A stretch of 64,000 nt of DNA from Meandrina meandrites (lineage: Eukaryota; Cnidaria; Anthozoa; Scleractinia; Meandrinidae), in the NCBI GenBank assembly GCA_963693305.1, contig OY855905.1, forward strand, positions 16,246,237 to 16,310,236, written 5' to 3'. Under the pieces are notes generated by a model, which made no database searches, had not been told where the DNA came from, and saw only the letters and a list, made by a program, of their open reading frames with translations. Positions 20,996-32,361 of this stretch are shown here, piece by piece. Position numbers and translations under genes: made by a program. Each line of letters opens with the position of its first letter. Within the stretch, counting starts at the first letter, position 1.

Positions 20996-23013
20996 CTACT
21001 TTCCACTTGCTACTCTAAAGGCAAAAAGGTCCCATGGGAGTGGACGGGTTGTAAAACTTGCACTAGGTGAGGGAAAAAGGAGAATCCCCAAATCCCCTTT
21101 GCTCCCCAATTGTAAACGGGCGTGGCTGCGAGAGACCAGGATAGGCCACCAAAACGGGAGTGGGTAGAGCTTAGGAACGACGACAGAGAAGCATAGCTCG
21201 GAATCCAGGAGAAATCTCAAAAGCGGACCAACGAGTACAAATGGAGGAAACACGTAGGCATTCTCGGCTGGCGAAACAGTTTGAGCAAAGACGTTCACCC
21301 CTGAAGAGTGCGGCGTAAAAAAGGGGGAGAAATGCCTCAACGCTTTGCCTTCGCTATCAATCTGGGCGTTGGAATCCAGAGACATGAGGTCAATTGTATG
21401 AGGGCCAAACTTACGTTCTAGCTCTCGCCAAGCTTTCCTAGAAAGCATGCAATCCAGATCCGACAGGACACGGGACGGCGAATCGGCTGGGTTGGCAGAA
21501 GACGGCACATACTTAAGCGAAATAACTGCGTTGAGAGCGAAGGCTGTTTCGTGCAACTTTTTGAGAGCGTCGTTAAGCTGCACATTCTTACCGCCTTGTT
21601 TCTCCCAAGACTGTAAAAAGGCCATATTGTCGGTGTGAGCATCCACACGCGCATTGGAAACGAATGTTTTACCAGCTTGCAAGGTATAAACAAAAGCGAG
21701 GGCTCCTTTAACAACAATCGGCTGAGATCTAGTATCGCTGGACCAGTAGTCGCGAACTTCAAAAGGTGGTAAGCCCGGAGACACGATAGAACCTCCCCAA
21801 CCAAAATCCGAAGCATCAGAGGAAATCTTGACCACAACGTGCTTTTCATTAAACCACGGGAGACAACCTTCCCAAGAGTCGAGGAATCGCCAATGTTCTA
21901 TCTCCTTCCTGAGAGCTCCTGTAACCCGAACTAAACGCGAAGACCTAGCGAAGCCGGCAGTAGACCGGAAAATGTCCCTAGCATAGAGCAAAGCCACAGG
22001 AACTGCGATACAAAAGGAAGATATTTTTCCCGCCAGTCGCTGGCGGGTCTTAACTGAGACCTCTCGGTTGGCTAAGATGTGTTCACGTAAAGTTGCAAAC
22101 ATAATCTTCTTATCCTCTGGTAAAAGGAAGGCACAAAGTTGAGAGTCGACCAAAAATCCAAGGAATTTGACTACTCGAGCAGGGATAAGTGAAGACTTGG
22201 ATAGGCCAATAAAATATCCCAAAGAAATAAGGACAGAAGCAGCTATGAAAATGGCAGCATTGGCAAATTCGAGATCTGACCAATCCCTCACAGACGCACG
22301 AGACTCAGGGGAAGGTGAAAGCTGCCCAACGTGTCTATCATCAATATATTGGCTACAAGGCACTCCCAGGGATCTGATGTAACTGGTTGCAGCCATACCA
22401 ATGGAGTGGTAAATGTACGCACTACCTTTCCAACCAAAAGGGATAGTATTGTAAACAAAATACCAACCCCGCCATTGAAGGCCAAAATATTTTCTACTCT
22501 CCTCGGAAAGCTCCACGTGATCATAACCACTCTTGTCATCCAAAGTAGTTTGGAAATGGGATTTTCCGACATAACGCGGTAAATCAGAAATGTAATCCAA
22601 CTTGAGGGGCAAATCTCTGATCCATAAGTTGAGAAAGCGTTCATCGTGGCATAACCTTCGACTTCACCAACCTTTCCCCAAACTGAGAGAGATCCATTTT
22701 TAACACGTTCCAAGATTGTAGTAGAAATAAAATTCTCAAAGCCAAGACACGAATTGTTATTGCTGAATACTGCCCTCGGCGGGCGAGGAGAATCGTAGAA
22801 CGTTCCTTGAAAATCCCCTCGAAAGCGGGTGAAAAAGTCCTCAACGTTAACTTTATATTTGATGTACGAAAAAATCTCATCTTGTTTAGGATGTTGGGCG
22901 AGGATTTCTTCCCACTTGTCAACATGCCTGTGCAACTCCCCAGCTACAAAAGCATCCGGGTCTCTGAATGAAAGAAAACTAGGTGAAGCTTTGGCCGTGA
23001 GCGAAGAGACCAT
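20996..23013 (-). pseudogene. Reverse transcriptase-RNase H of the PAT element
   Basis: The N-terminal part starts at ATG 23013 (MVSSLTAK) and is RT-like up to WGKVGEVE near 22670. It then leaves frame; the rest continues in the frame that includes CHDERFLNLWIRDLP and runs to 20996. Conserved parts after the break include LDDKSGYDHV, IPFGWKGSAY, the catalytic YIDD (22348-22337) and an RNase H domain (SSDASDFGWGGS, AHTDN, SSANPADSPSR). The break looks like a small deletion plus frameshift that removes an RT block at about 22650-22670. The product would copy the element's RNA, but this copy cannot do so. Confidence 0.85.
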
Positions 23014-24504
23014 GTGAACCTAGGGTACCGGGGTTTCGACGCCTTGGGGTTTACCCCTCCAATCACACCAACTAATGGACGAACGCTGGTGCACAGCTTC
23101 TTCCGGGTTAAAATGAAAGGTCTTAAAGGTCAAATGCAACGAAATTTGGCCAAATTTTATTTTAGACCCATTTTAAGTTAAAATGAAAGAAAATACCTAG
23201 AATAATCATAATCCGAAGTTTTAAACGATTTGGTTAAAACGTCGCCGAGATTTTCGACGTTGAAAACAGCTCTTTTTCTTCGCTTCACAAACGGAACGGT
23301 TCGGTGAAACTTCGGAAAATTGTCGTAAATGGATCTTGTGACGTCATATGTGGCGAGCTTCCCCGCGCAATAAGAACGAAAGCATAACAAAGTGTTGTTG
23401 TTTTGATTTTCTATTGGGTTGTATCAATATTTAAAATCCCGATTAAGCCATTGTAACATTTGAAATGTCCTCTAAAAGACGAGGAGCGATATAAGGATGG
23501 TTTAGAAAGAACAAAGGAGAGGATTTTACCGGAGATTTTACGCCAACTGCATGTCATTATCATCCGCCATATTTTTCTCTGAAAGCTTCGAGCAGAATTC
23601 TGCACTGTTGTCCGAGTTTGAGTTCCAAAAACCTCGAATGAGACCTGGCGCTGCACCAACTATTGCCAACTTGGAAAGAAAGCCGTTTAGCAAGGCACTA
23701 ATGCGAAATCCTTTGGGAGAAAGCTACACTGGAGCTAGAGGTAAAGTCGCTTATAAAATGAACGCTGTACAGGAGGTGTATTGCCTCGGAGTTATATCAG
23801 ATTCAACCTTACTGATGCACAGACTACTTTCTTAATTAATAATATAACCCTAGTCACTTCATAAACTTCTACCAAAATTATAACTTGAACTGTGAATCAC
23901 GAGGCCTGTATAATATTGGAAGTACAGCAAGGAAATATTGAATAAATTTACAGAAATTTAATTTACTTGTAGCATGCACTATGTGTTGTGACTGGTCGGA
24001 TGCTTCTACATTCTTCTATATTATGTTGATCGTCTAAACAAACTAAATGGTGTAGGTATTGAATAATAATAATGGTTTTAATGTACAGAACAATAAAACA
24101 TTTAATAAAACTGCTTCTTGATCTCGAGGGAGACTTGAATTGTTTGCTATTTGAAATTTATTATGAATGCAAAATACAATAACAGAAGTCCTCCTGGCTC
24201 ATTGTGCGAGTACAAGTATGACTTCAAACCTAGTGCTTATACATTAGATTGTCACATTTCACTCCAATCTCTTCCCAGTAGTCTTCTTCGCAACTGGTCA
24301 GCAACAGGGAGGAGTGAGGGGTTTGGGAACATAACTGGATTGAAATTCGAAAGTCATACTCATACTCCAATCTGAAGGTCCCTATTGTTGGTGCCCAAGG
24401 CAATGATGTACATACAATGATTTTTCTGGCAATATGATGAATTTATTCATTTGTGGAGGAGTTGAAGGCCAATAGACCATTTTCGTATCCTTGGTATTAG
24501 ACTG

Positions 24505-25675
24505 AAACTAGCTTACAATGGAGGCTTATATAGGGAATTCTCCCACATGTAAAATGTGTAGTTCCAGAAAATATCCATACCCCCACCACGGAAGGAATTC
24601 CAGCTAAGACCCCCCACCTCTCCGGAATTTCCACTTTTGTGAGGAAAAATAAACCCCCCCTCCCCTCCGGAATTTCCAAAAGTTTCTTTCATACCCCCCT
24701 GCCCCTCTGGAAAAAGCTATTTAAAAAGAAATTGTGCAAATGTCTAAACATTGGGCCACCTTCCATTGTAAACATCACTAGTGTTCAACCGATCGATCGA
24801 ACCATCTTAAGACGATACATACTGTTGAAGACAAAAAATACGTCAGTAATTTCTTCAAAAGTAAGCAGAAAAAATATCTGGTAGTCACTTGTAAGATTAC
24901 CTTGATGTATAACCATCCATCCCCTTTCATTCCAATCCGAAAGAAAACCGCTAAATGTGTTAGAACATGGATTGAATACTGTTGACAACATTCACCGTAA
25001 ACATGAGTTCTAACATGATCACAAACTCGCAAACACGCTCGCTGAGAAAGCCAAATTGACCCGGAAAATTGCAAACAAATTGCCAGAAATAACAAGAACA
25101 AGATATTCTCGGGTTTCTGAAATTGTTACACTATTTTCATCATCAATAAACAGACAAATGTTCTTAAACAAGGACGACTTTCTGTCGATCGAACGCGAGA
25201 AACAAACAACTCTAGTCACCAGTGCATTTCGGTCAAGCCACGTGACAATTTTACTTGGACTGGTACAAGTAATGGCGGTCGCATTCGTGGAAAACATGGA
25301 GGATTTCTGCGAGCTTGTTAGCTTTCACTGTGCTTTCAGGAGGAAGAAAACCTGTTTAAAATGTAATATGGTCATGTATCGTAAACCTAGGCTGCTATTT
25401 GCTCTATGTAAAAGATTTTCAGAGTAGGTAAGAAACGATTTTGAAACAAATTTGCATGGCATCGAACTTGATCATCTGGAAACGTAAATTCACTAACAAC
25501 CCCCCCTCCTCTCCGGAATTTCCTGGGCCTTTGACTCCCCCCCACCCCTCTGGAATTTCCAATTCCCTCCGTGGTGGGGGTATGGATATTTTCTGGAACC
25601 ACACAATATGACATTAAGCCTTTTTTCACGACATTCCCTGCACTTAGCCTCCATTGCAAGCTAGTTCCAGTACAA
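24505..25675. repeat. Inverted-repeat block with CCGGAATTTCC phrases
   Basis: The left arm (about 24505-24690) and right arm (about 25500-25675) are inverse copies sharing ACAATGGAGGC, TTCCAGAAAATATCCATACC and CTCCGGAATTTCC. It is probably a fold-back element within the TTAA transposon. A 123-codon plus-strand frame at 25056-25427 lies between the arms; it has no recognised domain and is kept only as a doubtful candidate. Confidence 0.55.
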
Positions 25676-25758
25676 TCCCGAATAAGAAAATGATCTGTTT
25701 ACCTGCTTAATTTTTGGCCAGTATTCGTTTTACAATGTAAATCAGCCCCATACATATT

Positions 25759-25925
25759 CAGGCCCGTAGCCAGGATTTTGCATGGGGGGGGGGGGGGGAG
25801 GGTGCAAATGAGCACCTCTGGCACTTTATCCTGAGTGCCACAGGCACGAGAACTTAGGGGGGTGTGGCAGTTTCCTCCCCCAGGAAATTTTGAAAGCATA
25901 GGTTATCTTGGCATTTTGTACATTT
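25759..25925. mobile_element. hAT-like end fragment
   Basis: It begins CAGGCCCGTAGCCAGGATTT, a typical hAT terminal motif, then a long G run and a short inverted GAGTGCCACAGGCACG region. No matching right terminus was found. Confidence 0.5.
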
Positions 25926-27990
25926 TGAAGACAGTTTCTTAGGAAACAAGGCAGGTAAAAGTGAAGGACATTAGGTAGAATGTATCATTGAAATATTAAC
26001 CTAGAATCACACAATTTGGTCCAAAATATACCACACGAATCTACAAATGGTGGACCTTCAACCCTCACAACCATATTGAATGCAAATAGTAGAAGCACAG
26101 AAATACCATTTCCCTTTATATATTTATTTTGATAATTGTTTTTTCACAATAAGCAAACTTCCAAGGTTCGTGGGCCCTACAGGCCTGACATTTTACACCA
26201 TCTGTTACATTGCAAATTCTTTATTTGGTGTACTTCCTCGCGCTCATTATCAGCTGCAAATCAGGCCTAATTTGGCCTTTAAACTGGTTTGTAACACTGA
26301 ATGGTAATTCAGTTTTAATTCCTGGTATTTATTTAGGAGAAATCAAAGGCAAAAACCTGGCTAGACTAGCTCACTTTTTTGTTGTTGTTGAGTACTTTTA
26401 TCAAGACCCACTGTATCATAAATAGTATTACTGTAACTAATACTCTTCATAATTTTGTCAGCCCCACAGCTATTGACCTATTAAAAATACCTCATTGACA
26501 GCTTTGAGGGTACACCCTTAATAAGCCACAGGGTATGGTTTTTGAGCAATTCTGAAATAGGGTATTAAAAATATTGACCATTTTTTGTGAGCTTTGGCCT
26601 AGAATTGGGAATACTTTTAGAAGAAACCTCTATTTGTATTTCATCCCTTGACAAGCAAGATCTGGTCTGGTTTAAGGTAGAAAATGGAAAATGCATCCTC
26701 GGATACTATTCGATCATTGTCTGTGCTGGGTCTGAAATATGGAGGGGAAATACCTTGTTTAGTCTGAAATAGGGTACAGGTTTGAAAGATCTTGGAGCAT
26801 ACTTCCAGCCAAATTCTTGAGAGTTCCCCCTCTCCTGTCCTGGGTAAAGCATCCCTTATCATGCAGTGTTTGAAACGGATTTGACCTCAAAATCAATATT
26901 ATGATCAATATGCCCAGGCTTTCTAAAAGTAACTGTACACCACTTATACCTGATAAGAAAGACCTCTTGATTAAATTTTGTTCACAATGCCACCACCCCC
27001 CCCCCCCCCCCCCCCTCCACAACCTCCAACCCCATACACCCATAACCAAAAGGAAAGAAATTATACTGTTGTGGGACAACCAAAGCACAACGAAACCTGT
27101 CATGGATGCCACGTTTTTATCTCGCCCCCTTAGCAGGCTGAGACAAGCTATAACAAATGTATGATGTAACAAATACTACTAAATGCATAAAGCAAAGGAA
27201 CTGACTGACACACAAAGGGTCAAATTGCAGGATGAACATCTCACAGCAACATGCAGCATGGACAAAAACATATATACATACAAGGATATGCACAGCAGGG
27301 ACTTCGTGGTACAAATCATGTGTGTACATTGTGAATTTATCCCTGCTACATGCTGCTGTGTCCTGTGTCAGCCTGTATGTGTCCTGTGTCAGCACCATAC
27401 AAACATACATATTTTTCAGATATTTAAACTTCATCCTAAAACTCTATCCCATCCCATTAAAACAATTTAGATATTTTAACAATATATATTTAGGAAATTA
27501 AATAGTGCTAAAACAAAATCTTTGTAAAGGATAAAAAAGCAGTTACAGAGGATCAAATACACAACATGCATCAGACCGTTCCCCACTTTATTGAAGAAGT
27601 AATTTCAAAACTCATCTAGTATATAACATAAAAGCCAGTTTACATGGAAGTATAAATTCCCCGCGCATAGTCCCGGGGTTGGGGGAATACATTGACTGGT
27701 GCATGAAGGGTGCTGCTAACCTACTTAATCACCTACATGATGCATAAAGAACACAAAACACCAAGCAGAACTCTGATGCTTAAAGCAGATGTTTGTCAGA
27801 TATTTTAAGCTGTGTTAATCTAGCGAGCAAACTGCATGGCTTTCAGTAAAAATATCATGACATGACAGCTGTCCGGTTGGCCATGATTTCCAGAAACGCA
27901 AGCACACATTCATAACATATTTTACTGACGAATAAGTAATTGCATAGAAGTATAAAAGCAAGACATAGACTTAACAGCAGTTGTTATTGT
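25926..27990. other. Interior of the TTAA element, no gene recognised
   Basis: AT-rich DNA with a poly(C) tract near 26996-27016 and a G/C-rich patch. Frames such as 26759-27172 (-) and 27183-27470 (+) overlap opposite-strand frames and show no domain. No transposase catalytic motif was seen. Confidence 0.4.
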
Positions 27991-28005
27991 ATTTATTAGG
28001 CTCAC

Positions 28006-28200
28006 CAATCTACCCGGCCAATTTCTTCGTTCTTGATATCATAACCGCCATCTTGTTCACTCGCCGAGTCGGATTCACCCGAAAAATTGATTTATATACA
28101 TTGCCCGATATCTGTGATTCGAACACATATGGCTGTATTTGGACATTTTGAAAGCTCGAATGAAGGTCTTCATCGGTTTCAACCAACGGCTAGTCCATAA
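28006..28200 (-). pseudogene. Exon remnant resembling P2X7-intracellular-like proteins
   Basis: On the minus strand a frame with VQIQPYVFESQ leads, after a one-base shift in a T run, to FSGESDSASEQDGGYD and EEIGRVDW, directly followed by a consensus 5' splice site (G|GTGAGC at 28006/28005). QPYxFEP followed by an acidic Ser/Asp stretch and then DW is, from memory, the start of cysteine-rich P2X7-intracellular-like domains found in many invertebrate transposon-associated proteins. The downstream exon was not found, so this is a fragment. Confidence 0.4.
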
Positions 28201-28514
28201 ACTCTGGAAATCCATCGAACAAACCCGAGGATTCTGAAGGATTTACAAGGGAATTTATGGGGTTCAAGGAAACATGTGAAAACAAGCTCACCACACGTGA
28301 CGTCACAAATTCCTTTATTCGTTACCATTCCAAACGCGGCTATTTCTGGTTCGTTTTCGTAAAGCCGTCGGAAATCGTCGGATTTTCATCTCCTGAGCGC
28401 CACAGTTCGCACAAAATCCAATTCTGAGAGTTGGTTATGATTAGTGTTGCCATTTAGGACAGGTTTTAGGACAAAAGAAAAATTTCCCAATTTCGTTGCA
28501 TTTGACCTTTAAAT

Positions 28515-28858
28515 CGTTTGCAATACCCCTGAAACGAAAGGAAGCAAACCATAAGGGGGGAAAAACCCCAAAGCGAAGCAACCCCGAAATACAGATTGAT
28601 AACAATGGCGGCCAGGCGGGGTTCTTCGACAAGTGGTCTACACTGCTTGAAGATAGCATCGAATCTCTTGCGCTCGAGGTGGTCAGTCTCTCTAGAAACG
28701 TCAGCCAGTTGTTCAAGAGCAGCAATAAGGGCGTAACGGTCAACCAGGGGGGTAGGGCGGCTAGCCAGCTGACGCACAGTATCGAGGGCTGACGTAACGC
28801 TAGATCGTGTCAGGGTTGATTCCAACTTCTCAATCTTGTCTTTCAATGCATTAACATT
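28515..28858 (-). pseudogene. PAT gag-like ORF, putative second exon
   Basis: A frame of about 90 codons opens right after a 3' splice-site-like TTGGTTTTAG (ending at 28859). It begins NVNALKDKIEKLES and is helical and charged (QLASRPTPLVDRYAL, HLERKRFDAIFKQ). Its phase fits the putative first exon at 30445-30609. Beyond about 28580 a C-rich stretch and a second acceptor-like TTTCGTTTCAG suggest another intron, and the TTAA transposon starts at 28508. A structural, gag-like role is inferred from position only. Confidence 0.5.
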
Positions 28859-28899
28859 CTAAAACCAAAGAAACTAAAAATTAGCACACGGCAGGACAA

Positions 28900-30205
28900 A
28901 ATCGCTAAAACACTTGAAGCGAGACAAGTTCACTCTAGCACTTATAAAACGAAACAAGCACACAGAAACAATTCTTAAACGGTATAGACTCCTAAGAGCG
29001 TCGTAAGCGGAGCGAAAACTCCGGCAACGAGACAAACTCGCAATAATACCCCCGAGAGACAAACTCACAAAAACATTTTGGTGAGACAAGCTGAAATAAA
29101 CGCTTCAGAGAGACAAACTCACTAGAACATCTCGGTGAGACAAACTCGCTACAACACGTCAAAAGGCAAACTCACCATAACATTTTGGTAAGACAAGCTG
29201 AATAAATGCTTCAGAGAGACCAATTTACTAGAACATCTCGGCGAGACACACTCATTACGACACATAAACAAGGCGAACTCACTATCACAGCTCAGCGAGG
29301 AAAACTTGCAATAGAGCTATAACGAGGCAAACTCGCTTCAACATTTCGGTAAGATAAACTCGCTAAAAAAAAAAGAAAACACCTCGGTGAGACAAACTCA
29401 CTTCAATGCTTTGTCCCACACATACTCACTGACACTCCGGTAGAGAAAACTAACTGGAACACTTTCCGGTGAGACAAACTCACTAACACTTCGGAGAGAC
29501 AAGCTAACTAACACTTGAGACACACTCACTTAACAAACGCTTCATGCAGTGAGACAAACTCACTTAATTCAAACACTTCGGTGAGACGAACTCACGAATA
29601 AAACACTTCGTTGAGACAAACTCACAAATCAAGCGCTTCGGTGAGACAAACTCACTAAACAAACGCTTCGGTGAGACAAACTCACTAATCAAAAGCTTCG
29701 GTGAGACAAACGCACTAATCAAACGCTTCGGTGAGACAAACTCACTAATCATACGCTTCGGTGAGACAAACCCACTAATCAAACGCTTCGGTGAGACAAA
29801 CTCACTAATCAAACGTTTAGGTGAGACAAACTCACTCAACAAACGCTACGGTGAGACAAACTCACGAATCAAACGCTTCGGTGAGACAAACTCGCTAAAC
29901 AAACGCTTCGGTGAGACACACCCACTAATCAAACGCTTCGGTGAGACAAACTCACTAATCAAACACTTCGGTGAGACAAACTCACTAATCAAACACTTCG
30001 GTGAGACAAACTCACTAATCAAACGCTTCGGTGAGACAAACTCACTAATCGAACACTTTGGTGAGACAAACTCACCAACACTTCGGTGAGACAAACTCAC
30101 CAACACTTCGGTGAGACAAACTCACCAACACTTCGGTGAGACAAACTCACTAACACTTCGGTGAGACAAACTCACTAACACTTCGGTGAGACAAACTCAC
30201 TACAT
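28900..30205. repeat. Minisatellite of GTGAGACAAACTCAC units
   Basis: From about 29560 to 30060 the unit is 30 bp (GTGAGACAAACTCAC plus TAATCAAACGCTTCG); from 30060 to 30200 it shortens to about 25 bp. Degenerate copies extend left to about 28900. Each unit carries a GTGAG/CTCAC mini-hairpin. On the minus strand, the sense strand of the PAT element, each unit reads GTGAGTTTGTCTCAC. The 30-bp period gives minus-strand frames of 10-residue repeats (SEFVSPKRLI type), but the array lies inside a putative intron. Confidence 0.85.
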
Positions 30206-30444
30206 CCAAAACGGGAAAAAACTTACAAAAAACGTTTAAAGCGAAATGTAACAACAACCCAAGCGAGACTATAAACTCGCTAGAACGGCGAGGGTGACAA
30301 GGATTCGAAATGACTACGATACTAAACGAGTGAAACTAAGAACCACAGAACACTAAAGCTAAGACGATCCGCAAAACATAGACGCTAGCCACCGATAGCA
30401 AAAATGAAAACAAAGCAGGCCAACAAAAGGCAAGAACAACTCAC

Positions 30445-30609
30445 CACATCAGCATTAGGTTCATGAGGTTGAACAGCAGAAGCGGCAACCTGCGCTACAG
30501 GAGCGGGTTGCTCACCGTCATCAACATTCTGGGCAGCATGGGCTGGTGGAACTGCAAGAGCGTCTTGTAAATGTTGACCATCAGGGGCAACAGGAACCTG
30601 GTTGGCCAT
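30445..30609 (-). pseudogene. PAT gag-like ORF, putative first exon
   Basis: ATG at 30609 begins MANQVPVAPDGQHLQDAL and is followed by an Ala/Pro/Gln-rich stretch ending QPHEPNADV. A strong 5' splice site (GATGTG|GTGAGTTG) follows at 30445/30444; without splicing, the frame reaches a stop at about 30385. It lies about 80 nt downstream of the likely transcription start in repeat A1. The function is inferred as the first (gag-like) protein of the retrotransposon. Confidence 0.55.
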
Positions 30610-30652
30610 GAAGAAAAAAGTGTGGCGCAGCGATGATACGATACAAAAACAA

Positions 30653-30836
30653 ACGCGAAGAAGGAGCATACGGTACACCGAAAAGACTGAATAAGCTATC
30701 GCGACAAGGGAGTGGCCTTATATAAGAGGCCCATACTATTGAGACACGTGATGGATTACCACGGACTGTACGCGGTATGCTAGGGTTACGTAATCAGCAT
30801 TCTAAGGCTTTTTTGTGCGGAGCCCCTAGTGAGAAT
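30653..30836 (-). repeat. PAT 5' repeat A1
   Basis: The 5' terminal repeat of the element as transcribed, nearly identical to A2 at 19226-19409. It carries the promoter-like motifs and joins family X copy 2 at AATAGT (30834-30839). Confidence 0.85.
30685..30724 (-). promoter_or_regulatory. Putative TATA promoter of the PAT element
   Basis: TATATAAG reads on the minus strand from 30724. About 36 nt downstream is an initiator-like TCAGTC (30690-30685), followed after about 80 nt by the ATG at 30609. The same pair is kept in A2. The spacing is slightly longer than the usual 30 nt. Confidence 0.45.
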
Positions 30837-30839
30837 AGT

Positions 30840-31114
30840 GGAGTTTATGCAAAAGAAAAACAATAGAATTAGCATAAAATTATACAATTTAGCATTACTG
30901 TTTCACAGATAGTGTTTGCACTCTACTAGTTAGCTGTTTCACCCACCTTGGCCAATGAACACCTCTTACAATACTGTATACCTCAAACTGCTGACCCCCC
31001 CTAAACTTCTTTATAAAAAAGTTTAGCCCCCCCCCCCCCTCTAGCCAATCTGAAATAACCTTGACCCCCCCTTCTTTTCTCCCTCCCCCCCCCCCTCTAC
31101 ATAAATAATAACTG
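30840..31114. mobile_element. Family X, copy 2, right part (inverted)
   Basis: The inverse of 11835-12140, including GGAGTTTATGCAAAAGAAAA and the C-rich runs that mirror the G runs of copy 1. The terminal GGGACCGGTCA is not preserved; the match stops at CTCTACATAAATAAT. It abuts the 3' end of the LINE fragment that follows. Confidence 0.7.
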
Positions 31115-31905
31115 ATTTTCATGTTTGCCGTGTGGGAGCACGAAGGAGACATCAGGCAATTGATAAGTCTTTTAAAGTGGCTAAAGGATCTAGCAGCTCT
31201 GGCATCGTGGGGAAGGCTATTCCACAACTGTGCTCCACTGTAACAGAAACTTCGTTTTAAAAAATCAGTACGGGGCTTAGGTAGAGCTAACTTATTTGCC
31301 TTGTCTCTAAGATTATATCCTGCGCTGAATGGTTTAAATAGGTCTTGTAAGTACTCCGGAGCTTGTTTATTTATGGTTTTAAACATTAGTTTCGCTTTAT
31401 GCTTTTTCCTTCTGGTATAGAGGGAATCCCATCCTAACTTCAATCGAAGGGCGGTAGCACTAGAATAGAAATCCGACTTCGTAATGATCCTAATGGCGCG
31501 ATTCTGTAACTTTTGTAATTTATCAGTCAGTTCATTGCTGAGACCATCCCACACAGGACAGCAATAGTCGAAATACGGTTCAATGAGAGTTCTATATAGC
31601 AAAATAGCTGAATCTTCGCAAATGAATGGCCTCAGCCTTTTAAGAGCACCTATACCAGAGGAAACTACCCTAGCAATCTCATTGACATGTTTGGTCCATG
31701 ACAAATGTTGGTCAATGTGGATTCCCAGGGATCTAGTGTGGCAGACTCTATTAATCTGTTGGCCTTCAATATGAATGTTTATTGAATGGCTGGCGATATT
31801 TGAAAGCCTCTGACGCGAGCCAATAAACATAAGCTCGGTTTTAGCAATATTTAAACTTAATTTATTTACCGTCAGCCATTCGTGAAGGCAAAATACTTGT
31901 CGAGA
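31115..31905 (-). pseudogene. CR1/L2-like LINE, 3' part of ORF2
   Basis: An open minus-strand frame of about 260 codons gives the RT thumb and C-terminal region of a CR1/L2/Jockey-type LINE: EWLTVNKLSLNIAKTE, FIGSRQRL, HTRSLGIHIDQHLSW, LLYRTLIEPYFDYC, WDGLSNELTDKLQKLQNRA and AQLWNSLP near the end. The catalytic FADD region is missing because the copy is 5'-truncated at about 31905, where it meets L1-like sequence of the opposite strand. The frame runs on into family X C-rich DNA and codes only for low-complexity Gly there. Confidence 0.8.
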
Positions 31906-32361
31906 AATGCGAGATACTGAAAGAAATCGAGTCCTTTTATGGAAATTTAGATACTTCACAAGACGTAGAACACAACAAGGCCTTCAATGATTTCGTAGGG
32001 GATTTGCAAACAGCTAAATTAAGAGATGAAGAAAGAGAAGAATTAGAGGGTTATATAACGATAGAGGAATGTGCCAGAGTTTTAAAAACCTTCCCCGTCA
32101 GATGACGGTTTCACAGCAGAATTTTACAACTGCTTCTTCGACTTGGTAAACAGTTTTAACACCGCATACAATGAAGGAGAGCTGTCCATATCACAACGCA
32201 GAGGTGTTATAACTCTTGTACCCAAACAGGATTCCTGTTTGTCAGATCTCTCAAACTGGCGACCAATTACTCTTCTAAATTTAGATTATAAGATCGCATC
32301 AAAAGTAATAGCAGAGCGAATAGAAAGGTTTTTACCAAGGTTAATTCACCCTGACCAGACT

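Larger units (their letters stand above)
23127..28508. mobile_element. TTAA-flanked transposon inside the PAT element
   Basis: Inverted termini start AGGTCAAATGCAACGAAATT and are flanked by TTAA at 23123-23126 and 28509-28512. A TA duplication with one extra terminal A at each end is an equivalent reading. TTAA targets are used by piggyBac and Kolobok; the AGG start argues for Kolobok. Both arms show weaker similarity for about 250 bp (TTGTGACGTCA near 23335 and 28295). The 5.4-kb interior has no recognisable transposase, only an exon remnant near the right end, a fold-back block and other repeats. Confidence 0.7.
18945..30839 (-). mobile_element. PAT-type tyrosine-recombinase retrotransposon
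   Basis: An 11.9-kb element on the minus strand. Its borders are fixed by the unoccupied sequence near 12130-12160 in family X copy 1: AATAGT is present once there and at both ends here (18939-18944 and 30834-30839). There is no classical target duplication, as expected for recombinase-mediated integration. In transcription order it has a 5' repeat A1, a gag-like start with a putative intron, RT/RNase H, tyrosine recombinase, then B1, A2 and B2. A1...B1-A2-B2 is the split-direct-repeat layout of PAT/Ngaro elements within the DIRS order. It is inactive: the RT and recombinase frames are broken and a 5.4-kb transposon sits between gag and RT. Confidence 0.85.

Noticed and set aside
26759..27172. 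137-codon minus-strand protein
   Set aside because: It includes a poly-Gly stretch from a C run, overlaps a plus-strand frame and shows no domain.
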